A stretch of 64,000 nt of DNA from Vreelandella piezotolerans. GTDB lineage: Bacteria > Pseudomonadota > Gammaproteobacteria > Pseudomonadales > Halomonadaceae. The notes below the pieces were generated by a model, which did no database searches, was not told where the DNA came from, and was given only the letters and a program-made list of their open reading frames with translations. The DNA is taken from positions 2,356,001 through 2,420,000 of the forward strand of contig NZ_CP048602.1 in NCBI RefSeq assembly GCF_012427705.1, given 5' to 3'. Below, in pieces: positions 39,014 to 46,918 of this stretch (positions are counted from its first letter, which is position 1; the number at the start of each line of letters is the position of its first letter). The translations under genes were made by a program, and so were the position numbers.

Positions 39014-42000
39014 ATGTCCACCCAGAAAACGTTTAGCAAAGTCCTGATTGCCAACCGCGGCGCCATTGCCGCGCGAATCTTACGCACGCTCAATGCGCTA
39101 GGCGTGGGCAGTGTCGTGGTGTATGCCGATGCCGACCGCGATGCCCCCTACGTGCATCGAGCCGATGAGGCGTATGCCCTTGGCGAGGGCGGCGCCAGCG
39201 ACACCTATCTCGACATCGACAAGCTGATTGCCATCGCCCAGCAGAGTGGCGCCCAGGCGATCCACCCCGGCTACGGATTTCTCTCGGAGAATACCCGCTT
39301 CATCACCGCCTGCGATGCCGCTGGGCTGACGTTTCTCGGCCCCACCGCCGAACAGATACGCCAGTTCGGCCTCAAGCACGAAGCCCGCGCGCTCGCCGAA
39401 CGGGCGGGCGTACCGCTGGTACCCGGCTCGGCGCTGCTCGACAGCCTCGACGACGCCAGGCAGGCCGCCGAGCGGATCGGCTATCCGGTGATGCTCAAAT
39501 CCACGGCGGGCGGCGGCGGCATCGGCATGCAGGTGTGCCGCACCCCGGCAGAACTCGAGCGCGCCTTCGAATCGGTGAAAGGCCTGGGCGAGCGCAATTT
39601 CGGCGATGGCGGCGTCTTTCTGGAAGCCTATATCGCCCGCGCCCGCCACCTGGAAGTGCAGCTATTTGGCGACGGCCAGGGCAGCGTCATCGCCCTCGGT
39701 GAGCGCGACTGTTCCACCCAGCGCCGCCACCAAAAAGTGCTGGAGGAGTGCCCGGCGCCGAACCTCCCCGACGCCGTTCGCCAAGCGCTGCACGCCACGG
39801 CGGTGCAGCTAGGCAAAGCGGTCAACTACCGCAGCGCGGGCACCGTCGAGTTCATCTACGATGCCGAGCGCGAAGCCTTCTACTTCCTGGAGGTCAATAC
39901 CCGCCTTCAAGTGGAGCACGGCGTTACAGAGCTGGTCTACGGCGTGGACATCGTCGAGTGGATGATCCGACTCGGCGCCGGTGCGCTGCCCGACCTGGAA
40001 GGCCTGGCCCAAGGCCTCGCCCCCCACGGCCACGCCGTGCAGGCGCGCCTCTACGCCGAAGACCCCGCCCACGACTTTCGCCCCAGCGCCGGTCTGCTGA
40101 CGGACGTTCGCTTTCCCGAGGCCAGCGGCCTGCGCATCGACCACGCCATCGAGGCGGGCCTGGAGGTCTCACCGCTGTTCGACCCCATGCTGGCCAAGGT
40201 GATGGTGCATGCCGCCAGCCGCGGGCAGGCCACCGCCGAGCTGGCAGATGCCCTGGACAGCGCCAGCGTCTACGGCATTACCACCAACTGCCGCTGGCTG
40301 GCTCACGTGCTGCGCGCCGAGCGCTTTCAGCAGGCGGATATCGACACCCACTGGCTCACGACACTGGATTGGGCACCGCCCGCCATCGAAGTGCTCACAC
40401 CAGGCACGCTGACCACGATTCAAGACTTCCCCGGCCGCCAGGGCCACTGGGACGTGGGCGTGCCGCCTTCCGGCCCGTTCGACGACTGGTCGTTTCGGCT
40501 GGGCAACCGCCTGCTCGACAACCCACCAGAGGCCGCGGGCCTGGAGATCACTCTCCAAGGCCCCACGCTGCGCTTTCATCGGGCCACCCAGATCGTGCTC
40601 GCCGGGGCTGAACTCTCCGCCTCGCTGGAGGGTCGCGCCATCGACCGCTGGGCCGTCATCGACGTGCCCGCCGGTGCCACGCTGACGCTGGGCAAGGCCA
40701 CCGCAGGCGCCCGCGCCTATCTGCTGGTGCGTCACGGTATCGAGTGCCCGCGCTACCTGGGCTCTCGCAGTACCTTTACGCTCGGCCAATTTGGCGGCCA
40801 CGGGGGCCGCGCCCTGCGCAGCGGCGACATGCTCACCCTGCCTGCGCTGACCCCGGCTCCCCAGCGCACCCTCGATAGCGCGCTGGTGCCCGCCATCGGT
40901 CGCGCAGCGTCCGACGTCACGGAGATTGCCGTACTGTATGGCCCCCACGGCGCGCCGGATTTTTTTACCGACGCCGATATCGACCGCTTTTTCGACCACG
41001 AGTGGGCGGTGCACTACAACTCCAGCCGCACCGGCGTGCGCCTGATCGGCCCGCGGCCGGAGTGGGCTCGGGCAGACGGCGGCGAGGCAGGGCTACACCC
41101 CTCGAACATCCACGATAACGCCTACGCCTTTGGCACCATCGACTTTACCGGCGACATGCCGGTCATTCTGGGCCCGGACGGCCCGTCATTGGGGGGGTTC
41201 GTCTGCCCCGCCACCGTGGTGCGCGCCGAACGCTGGAAGCTTGGCCAGCTCACCGCCGGTGACAAAGTACGCTTCTTTCCGGTCACCTTGGCCACCGCCC
41301 GGGCGCTGGAGGAGCGCCAGCTCGCCCAATTGGCGTCGCTGACACCAGCACCCGACGTGACGCTCGACTGGGAGCAGAGCACCCCGGTGCTGCGCGACGT
41401 TCCTGCCGAAGAGGCGGGTGAGCGCATCGTTTACCGCCGGGCTGGGGACGACTTCCTACTGATCGAATTCGGCGCCATGGAGTTGGACATCGCCCTACGC
41501 TTTCGCGTCCACGCCTGGATGCTGTGGCTGCAAGAACACTCCATTGCGGGCCTGCGAGAGCTCACCCCCGGCATCCGCTCGCTGCAGGTGCATTTCGAAC
41601 CGCGGGAGCTGACCCTTGACGCGCTGCTTGACCACCTGCGCGAAGCCGAACAGGCGCTGGTGGACGTCGAGTCGCTGGAAGTGGCGTCTCGGGTCGTGCA
41701 CCTGCCCCTCTCTTGGGACGATCCCGCCTGCCAGGAAGCCATCGACAAGTATCAGCGCAGCGTACGTCCCGACGCCCCCTGGTGCCCCAGCAACCTGGAT
41801 TTCATACGCCGAATCAACGCCCTCGAGAGCGAACGGCAAGTGCGCGACATCGTCTTCAACGCCCGCTACTTGGTGATGGGGCTGGGCGATGTCTACCTAG
41901 GAGCGCCGGTCGCCACTCCCCTCGATCCGCGCCAACGCCTGGTCACCACCAAATACAACCCGGCGCGTACCTGGACGGCGGAAAACTCGGTGGGGATTGG

Positions 42001-42640
42001 CGGCGCGTATCTCTGCGTGTATGGCATGGAGGGCCCCGGCGGCTACCAGTTCGTGGGCCGCACGCTGCAGATGTGGAACCGCTACCGCACGACTCGGCAC
42101 TTCGACAACCCGTGGCTGCTGCGCTTTTTCGATCAGCTGCGCTTTTATGAAGTGAGTCACGACGAGCTGCAGCACATCCGCCGCGACTTCCCCCACGGGC
42201 GCTTCGATCTCTCCATCGAGACGACCCGTTTCACACTGGCCGACTACCAAGCCGAGATCGAGGCTAACGCCGAGGCCATCGAGGCGTTTCGCACCCGGCG
42301 TGAGCAGGCCTTTCAAGCGGAAATGGCCGCTTGGCGTGCCAATGGCCAGTTCACCTTCGAAGATCAAGCCCCGGCAAGCGCCGACGTCGACGCGCTCGAC
42401 GAAGACGAGTTGGGGATCGAAAGCCCAGTCACCGGCAGCCTATGGAAACTGCTGGTCAAGGAGGGCGAGCAGGTCAGCGCGGGTCAACCCGTGGCGCTGG
42501 TGGAGTCGATGAAAATGGAGGTCGAGGTCACCGCCCACTGCGCCGGACGGGTCGTCCGGCTGCCGCTCGCCGAAGGCGCGGCCCTCGGCCCCGGCCAGCC
42601 GCTGGTGGTACTTATCCAGGAAGAGGAGGCCAACGCATGA
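39014..42640 (+). CDS. Biotin-dependent guanidine carboxylase (urea carboxylase family)
   Basis: 1208-residue enzyme. Order of domains: biotin carboxylase (about 1-450; ATP loop KSTAGGGGIGMQV, then CSTQRRHQK and EVNTRLQVEHGVTE), KipA/KipI-like carboxyltransferase halves (about 460-1110; starts at GTLTTIQDFPGRQGHWDVG), and a biotinyl domain with Lys1167 in VESMKMEVEV. The allophanate hydrolase is a separate gene. Two riboswitches for guanidine and the adjoining deiminase pair argue for guanidine rather than urea as substrate. ATG at 39014 follows GCAGGCAGA; an upstream in-frame TTG (38996) lies inside the riboswitch and is rejected. Stop overlaps the next start as ATGA. Confidence 0.93.
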   Translation: MSTQKTFSKVLIANRGAIAARILRTLNALGVGSVVVYADADRDAPYVHRADEAYALGEGGASDTYLDIDKLIAIAQQSGAQAIHPGYGFLSENTRFITACDAAGLTFLGPTAEQIRQFGLKHEARALAERAGVPLVPGSALLDSLDDARQAAERIGYPVMLKSTAGGGGIGMQVCRTPAELERAFESVKGLGERNFGDGGVFLEAYIARARHLEVQLFGDGQGSVIALGERDCSTQRRHQKVLEECPAPNLPDAVRQALHATAVQLGKAVNYRSAGTVEFIYDAEREAFYFLEVNTRLQVEHGVTELVYGVDIVEWMIRLGAGALPDLEGLAQGLAPHGHAVQARLYAEDPAHDFRPSAGLLTDVRFPEASGLRIDHAIEAGLEVSPLFDPMLAKVMVHAASRGQATAELADALDSASVYGITTNCRWLAHVLRAERFQQADIDTHWLTTLDWAPPAIEVLTPGTLTTIQDFPGRQGHWDVGVPPSGPFDDWSFRLGNRLLDNPPEAAGLEITLQGPTLRFHRATQIVLAGAELSASLEGRAIDRWAVIDVPAGATLTLGKATAGARAYLLVRHGIECPRYLGSRSTFTLGQFGGHGGRALRSGDMLTLPALTPAPQRTLDSALVPAIGRAASDVTEIAVLYGPHGAPDFFTDADIDRFFDHEWAVHYNSSRTGVRLIGPRPEWARADGGEAGLHPSNIHDNAYAFGTIDFTGDMPVILGPDGPSLGGFVCPATVVRAERWKLGQLTAGDKVRFFPVTLATARALEERQLAQLASLTPAPDVTLDWEQSTPVLRDVPAEEAGERIVYRRAGDDFLLIEFGAMELDIALRFRVHAWMLWLQEHSIAGLRELTPGIRSLQVHFEPRELTLDALLDHLREAEQALVDVESLEVASRVVHLPLSWDDPACQEAIDKYQRSVRPDAPWCPSNLDFIRRINALESERQVRDIVFNARYLVMGLGDVYLGAPVATPLDPRQRLVTTKYNPARTWTAENSVGIGGAYLCVYGMEGPGGYQFVGRTLQMWNRYRTTRHFDNPWLLRFFDQLRFYEVSHDELQHIRRDFPHGRFDLSIETTRFTLADYQAEIEANAEAIEAFRTRREQAFQAEMAAWRANGQFTFEDQAPASADVDALDEDELGIESPVTGSLWKLLVKEGEQVSAGQPVALVESMKMEVEVTAHCAGRVVRLPLAEGAALGPGQPLVVLIQEEEANA

Positions 42641-43716
42641 GCACACCCACTGGCAACCAGCGCTTGGCGGGCTTTCAGGCGATTCCTGTCATCGACATTC
42701 ACCCCCTGCTACATGGGGACGATCAGGCAAAGCGTGAGGTGGCCGCAGAACTGGGGCGCGCCGCCCGTGACGTGGGTTTCTTCCAAATGGTGGGCCACGG
42801 CATCGATGACTCGCTGCGCGACGGGCTGATTCACCAGGCCAAACGCTTCTTTGCCCAGCCCGAAGCGACCAAAATGGAGCGCTACATCGGCCTCTATCAC
42901 CACCATCGCGGCTATGTGCCGCCCGGCGAAGAGTCGCCAGACCCGGCCAAGCCCGATATGAAAGAGGCCTTCGACCTCGCGTTCGAGCTACCCAGCGATG
43001 ACCCTGCAGTGCTAGCCGGAACGCCGCTGCTCGGTCCCAATCCCTGGCCCGACCTAGAGGGCTTCAAGGAACCCGTAGCCACTTACTATGACGCGGCCTA
43101 CCACGTCGGGCGCGCACTAATGGGCGGCTTTGCCATGGCATTGGGGCTTGCGCCCGAGCAGCTGCTGCAGTTCGTCAACAAGCCGCCCAGCCAGCTACGC
43201 CTGATCCACTACCCCTACAACCCCGATGCCGAGGACGCACAAGGCATCGGCGCCCACACGGACTACGAATGCTTTACCCTGCTGCTGCCCACCGCCCCCG
43301 GGCTCGAGGTGATGAATGGCAACGGCGAGTGGATCGACGTGCCGTTCAAGGAGGGCGCCTTGGTCGTCAACATTGGCGATATGCTGGAGATCTGGAGCAA
43401 CGGCGAATTCGTCGCCACCTCTCACCGGGTACGCAAAGTGAAGGAGGAGCGCTACTCGTTTCCGCTGTTTTTCGCCTGCGATTACCCCACCAGGGTCGCC
43501 CCGCTCCCCGAACTCGTCGCTCGCCATGGGCAGGCCCACTACGGCGCTCTGACCGCAGGCGACCACCTCTATGCCCAAACCATCCAAACCTTTCGCTACC
43601 TACGCGAGCGCTTGGCAGCGGGCGAGATTACGCTCCCAGAGGACGCCAGAGAAGTTGGTACCCTGGGCCAGCACGGCAAGCAAAAAGCGCCGGGCAGCAC
43701 GGGAGCGACGTCATGA
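42637..43716 (+). CDS. 2-oxoglutarate/Fe(II)-dependent oxygenase (isopenicillin N synthase family)
   Basis: 359-residue double-stranded beta-helix oxygenase. An N-terminal DIOX_N region (about 15-130, IPVIDIHPLL and DVGFFQMVGHGI) precedes the catalytic core. Iron ligands are His207 and Asp209 (AHTDYE) and His263 (TSHRV); Arg272-x-Ser274 should bind 2-oxoglutarate, so the active site is complete. The ATG overlaps the carboxylase stop and its own stop overlaps the next start, giving full translational coupling. The family includes ethylene-forming enzyme and plant homoarginine 6-hydroxylases that release guanidine; a like role here is inference. Substrate unknown. Confidence 0.88.
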   Translation: MSTPTGNQRLAGFQAIPVIDIHPLLHGDDQAKREVAAELGRAARDVGFFQMVGHGIDDSLRDGLIHQAKRFFAQPEATKMERYIGLYHHHRGYVPPGEESPDPAKPDMKEAFDLAFELPSDDPAVLAGTPLLGPNPWPDLEGFKEPVATYYDAAYHVGRALMGGFAMALGLAPEQLLQFVNKPPSQLRLIHYPYNPDAEDAQGIGAHTDYECFTLLLPTAPGLEVMNGNGEWIDVPFKEGALVVNIGDMLEIWSNGEFVATSHRVRKVKEERYSFPLFFACDYPTRVAPLPELVARHGQAHYGALTAGDHLYAQTIQTFRYLRERLAAGEITLPEDAREVGTLGQHGKQKAPGSTGATS

Positions 43717-44438
43717 CGATGCCACTTCCCAGCGTGCATCCAGCGTACCAAGGGGCGTGGCAGCGCACGCTCTATGCCGAGCCCCACACACCGCCGTACC
43801 GGGCAACCGATACCACCACCCGGGTGGTGTGGCTACAGGGCCAGCAGTGGCATGCCGACTTGCGCATCCCCCTCGAATCACCTGACTTCAGCCACGTTCA
43901 AAGCCTCGCAGCGTGCAACCGAGCGCAGCTCGAGTGGTTGGCCAGCCTGACGGCCTTTGCAGGGCTGACCCAAATAGATGGCGGTGTATGCACCTGGCAT
44001 CGCCTGCAGGATCTCTGCCCTAGCCTGGAGAAAGACGTGGGCCTGCTGCGCTGGCAGGCGGATACGCTGGAAGAGCGGCACCCGGTCGGACACTACGTCG
44101 AGCATTGGCAGCGGCTCACGGCACCCAGCGCGGCGGAGACGGTACGCGTCGATGGGCAGGGCCGGCTGCGCTGGCTGGCGCTCGGCGATCACGCCATGGC
44201 CATCACCCCCCGCCCACCCATCGCCGATCAATCCGACCCCTTCGCGCTACCCCGCCACGCCAGCCTCGACGATCTGCGCCGGCGAGCCAGCCTGTGCATC
44301 GACTACTGCCAACGCGGCCCAAACGGGTGGCACATCGAGCTCTCCACACAGCCCTGGAGGCAGGATCATGTCTTGAACGACGCCACCTGCTCTTCAACCA
44401 ATGCTATGACGCCCGCCTTCCCAAGGAGCCCATCATGA
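43713..44438 (+). CDS. Unrecognised 241-residue protein of the guanidine operon
   Basis: No family recognised. The ATG overlaps the oxygenase stop, its stop overlaps the allophanate hydrolase start, and GGGAG lies eight bases upstream, so it is a real coupled gene. There is no signal peptide or membrane segment. Conserved-looking elements are DTTT (33-36), VVWLQ (38-42), ADLRIP (48-53), FAGLTQ (82-87), TWHR (94-97), DVG (108-110) and HYVEHW (127-132). Beta-strand-rich with many Trp residues, suggesting a beta-barrel binding protein. A weak internal echo, RLRWLAL after a 100-residue spacing, hints at two similar halves. The last 20 residues are low complexity and may only exist to bridge to atzF. 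Confidence 0.75.
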   Translation: MTMPLPSVHPAYQGAWQRTLYAEPHTPPYRATDTTTRVVWLQGQQWHADLRIPLESPDFSHVQSLAACNRAQLEWLASLTAFAGLTQIDGGVCTWHRLQDLCPSLEKDVGLLRWQADTLEERHPVGHYVEHWQRLTAPSAAETVRVDGQGRLRWLALGDHAMAITPRPPIADQSDPFALPRHASLDDLRRRASLCIDYCQRGPNGWHIELSTQPWRQDHVLNDATCSSTNAMTPAFPRSPS

Positions 44439-46255
44439 CACGCTCTATTTCCCTGGATATCGCCAGCCTCCATACCGCCTATCAACAAGGTGCCCTGACC
44501 CCCCCTCAGCTCATCGACGAGCTGCTGGCTCAAGCTGAACGCCACGGCGCCGAGCCGGCTTGGATAACGCGTTTGGATCGCGCGCAGTTGGCCCCTTACC
44601 TGCAGCGTCTGGAGGGTGAGTCGCCGGAGACGCTGCCGCTCTACGGTATTCCCTTTGCCATCAAAGACAACATCGATCTGGCGGGGATGCCGACCACTGC
44701 TGGCAGCCCGGCCTACGCCTATACGCCCCGAGAGAGCGCCTTCGTGGTACAACGGCTGATCGATGCGGGCGCGATACCCATGGGGAAAACCAACCTCGAT
44801 CAGTTTGCCACTGGGCTGGTGGGTGAGCGTGCCCTGGATGTGTACGGCACGCCGGCCAACGCTTTCGACCCAGAGCGGGTGCCGGGGGGCTCCAGTAGCG
44901 GCTCGGCGGTCGTCACAGCCGCAGGCATGGTGAGCTTCGCGCTAGGCACCGATACCGCCGGTTCCGGCCGCGTGCCCGCCTGCTTCCACAATTTATACGG
45001 CGTCAAACCTAGCCTTGGCCTGCTCAGCACCCGCGGCGTCGTGCCCGCCTGCGCCACGCTGGACACCATTAGCCTCTTTACCCTCACCGCCGACGATGCC
45101 GCCAAGGTGCTCGGTGTGACGGCGGTCTATGACGATCAGTGCGCCTGGTCGCGAAAGCATGACTTTGCCGTGTACGGTCAACGCTATGGACAGGCGCCTG
45201 CGACCTTCCGGTTTGGGGTGCCGCTGGCGTCTCAATGGCACACCGATGCGGCCTATACTCAGGGGATGCAACAGGCGATTGCCGAGCTGGAGGCTCTTGG
45301 CGGGGAAAAAGTCGAGCTGGACTGTACGCCGCTACTGGCCGCCGCACGCTTGCTGTACGAAGGGCCCTGGGTGGCCGAGCGCTACCATGTCATCCGCGAG
45401 TTGATGCAGCGTGACCCGCAGGCGGTGCACCCTGTCACCTTCGATATCACGCAAGGCGGCGCGACTCCGCTGGCGGTGGATGCCTTCGATGCACGCTACA
45501 AGCTCGCCGAATTCAAACGCCAGGCCGATGCCCTGATTGGCCAGGTGGACGTGATGCTCTCGCCCACCACGGTGACCCACCCCACCAAGGCAGACGTGGC
45601 CGCCGACCCGATTGGCGTGAACTCGCGCCTGGGCACCTGGACCAACTTCATGAACCTGCTCGACTACAGCGCGCTGGCAGTGCCCATCGGATTTACGGAC
45701 GACAATCTGCCGGTAGGCATCACGCTATTTGGGCCCGTGTTCGATGACTTGTCACTGCTCTCTCTGGGCCGAGCCCTCGAAGCACGCTCGATGCTGCCGT
45801 TAGGCGCCTCGGGTATCGCCCGCTCGGCGTTGGCTGCCCATGCCACCACTGCTCAAGACGGCACGCTAGAGCTGGTGGTATGCGGCGCGCACCTGCAAGG
45901 CCTGCCGCTCAATCACCAGTTGACCGAACGGGGCGGCCAACTGATCAGCACCACCCATAGCGCGCCCCGCTACAAGCTCTTCGCACTAGCGGGTGGGCCG
46001 CCCAAACGCCCGGCCATGCTGCGCGACGAGCATGGCCAAGCCATCGAAGTGGAAGTATGGCGCTTACCCATCGCCACCATTGGCAGCTTGTTAGCCGGTA
46101 TTCCTGCACCGCTCGGCTTGGGCCAAGTGGAGCTTGCCGACGGAAGCTGGAAATGTGGCTTCATCTGCACCGCCGGTGCGCTCAATGAAGGGGGTAAGGC
46201 AGAGGACATCACCGCATTTGGCGGTTGGCGCGGATGGCTAGCGAGTCATTCATAG
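44435..46255 (+). CDS. atzF: Allophanate hydrolase
   Basis: 606-residue amidase-signature enzyme that hydrolyses allophanate to ammonia and CO2, ending the guanidine pathway. The N-terminal amidase domain shows Lys77 (FAIKDNID), GGSSSGS at 151-157 and the nucleophile Ser177 in TAGSG. A C-terminal domain (about 460-606, with GQVELADGSWKCGFICT) is the one that acts on the N-carboxyurea intermediate. CCAAGGAG lies just upstream of the ATG. A terminator follows 12 bases after the stop, closing the operon. Confidence 0.94.
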   Translation: MTRSISLDIASLHTAYQQGALTPPQLIDELLAQAERHGAEPAWITRLDRAQLAPYLQRLEGESPETLPLYGIPFAIKDNIDLAGMPTTAGSPAYAYTPRESAFVVQRLIDAGAIPMGKTNLDQFATGLVGERALDVYGTPANAFDPERVPGGSSSGSAVVTAAGMVSFALGTDTAGSGRVPACFHNLYGVKPSLGLLSTRGVVPACATLDTISLFTLTADDAAKVLGVTAVYDDQCAWSRKHDFAVYGQRYGQAPATFRFGVPLASQWHTDAAYTQGMQQAIAELEALGGEKVELDCTPLLAAARLLYEGPWVAERYHVIRELMQRDPQAVHPVTFDITQGGATPLAVDAFDARYKLAEFKRQADALIGQVDVMLSPTTVTHPTKADVAADPIGVNSRLGTWTNFMNLLDYSALAVPIGFTDDNLPVGITLFGPVFDDLSLLSLGRALEARSMLPLGASGIARSALAAHATTAQDGTLELVVCGAHLQGLPLNHQLTERGGQLISTTHSAPRYKLFALAGGPPKRPAMLRDEHGQAIEVEVWRLPIATIGSLLAGIPAPLGLGQVELADGSWKCGFICTAGALNEGGKAEDITAFGGWRGWLASHS

Positions 46256-46266
46256 CTCCCACCTAT

Positions 46267-46296
46267 AAGGCTCATCTCGTGGATGAGCCTTTTAAA
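46267..46296 (+). terminator. Terminator of the guanidine operon
   Basis: Exact 10-bp inverted repeat AAGGCTCATC (46267-46276) with 46282-46291 around a five-base loop, then a short T tract, 12 bases after the atzF stop. Confidence 0.82.
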
Positions 46297-46551
46297 CCAG
46301 ACACCCGGATACCAGCATGTTTGCGGTGCCTCCTACTTTATGCGAACCAAGTCATTGAGCCCTTTATTTGAGATAGGTCATTTAGCTTTGCCCCATCTCT
46401 GCTTACGAAAACGGGATAGGCGACTTTGGAGCCTTTGCATGTTTCCAAATCGTAAGGATGAGGTTTTCTGCTAGGTTTATAAGTCTAACTCTGCTTGATG
46501 CGGCGTTAGATTTCAGATCAGGAACCACCCACGGCAGGAGGCCAACTCGTC
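46297..46551. other. Intergenic region between atzF and the PQQ dehydrogenase pair
   Basis: About 255 bases, visibly more AT-rich than the operon before it. It should hold the promoter for the small membrane protein gene. A 63-codon frame at 46283-46474 has no recognisable similarity and starts inside the terminator, so it is not called. No repeat or known RNA structure seen. Confidence 0.4.
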
Positions 46552-46908
46552 ATGTCGTCATCTTTTCCCTCAAAATCGGGCGCGATCGTCCTGCTAATCG
46601 CGTCGCTTACGGGGCTTGCCATCGCGCTGTATGCCTATTTCACTCCACTGACCGGCGTCACTGGAACACTCGGTGCATTGGTAGCCATCTTGGCCTGTCT
46701 CGCGCTTGCCATATTGGCCCTGCTACTGGCGTCTACTCAAGGTCCCGGCACTGCCATTTTCCTACGGATACTCATTCTGCTGGGTCTCGGCGGCACGGGA
46801 TTCGCCGCTGTGCTACTTCATCAATGGTGGATAGGCGTAGCCATGGTAGTAGGCCTAATAGGCCTGATACTCGACCTGATGCGCCCGGCGCGCCTTGTGC
46901 ATTCTTAA
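46552..46908 (+). CDS. Small membrane protein, candidate anchor of a PQQ-dependent dehydrogenase
   Basis: 118 residues with four hydrophobic segments (about 10-32, 38-60, 68-88 and 90-110). This pattern and size resemble the N-terminal membrane domain of one-piece quinoprotein glucose dehydrogenases such as E. coli Gcd, and the next gene encodes the matching catalytic domain 10 bases downstream. AGGAGG precedes the ATG. It probably anchors the enzyme and may pass electrons to ubiquinone. The relation is inferred from topology and position, not from motifs. Confidence 0.75.
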   Translation: MSSSFPSKSGAIVLLIASLTGLAIALYAYFTPLTGVTGTLGALVAILACLALAILALLLASTQGPGTAIFLRILILLGLGGTGFAAVLLHQWWIGVAMVVGLIGLILDLMRPARLVHS

Positions 46909-46918
46909 GGAGCTGCTC

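Noticed and set aside
39748..40611. A long frame inside the carboxylase gene
   Set aside because: Arg/Pro/Gly-rich shadow reading of the carboxylase coding sequence.
43269..43712. An upstream extension of the unknown 241-residue protein
   Set aside because: Overlaps the oxygenase in another frame; the coupled ATG at 43713 with GGGAG upstream is better.
37566..46255. Reading the operon as urea degradation (urea amidolyase)
   Set aside because: Two guanidine riboswitch classes and the DUF1989 deiminase pair fit guanidine; urea would not need the deiminase.
46283..46474. A 63-codon open frame after atzF
   Set aside because: Starts within the operon terminator, composition is not protein-like, and no ribosome site is visible.
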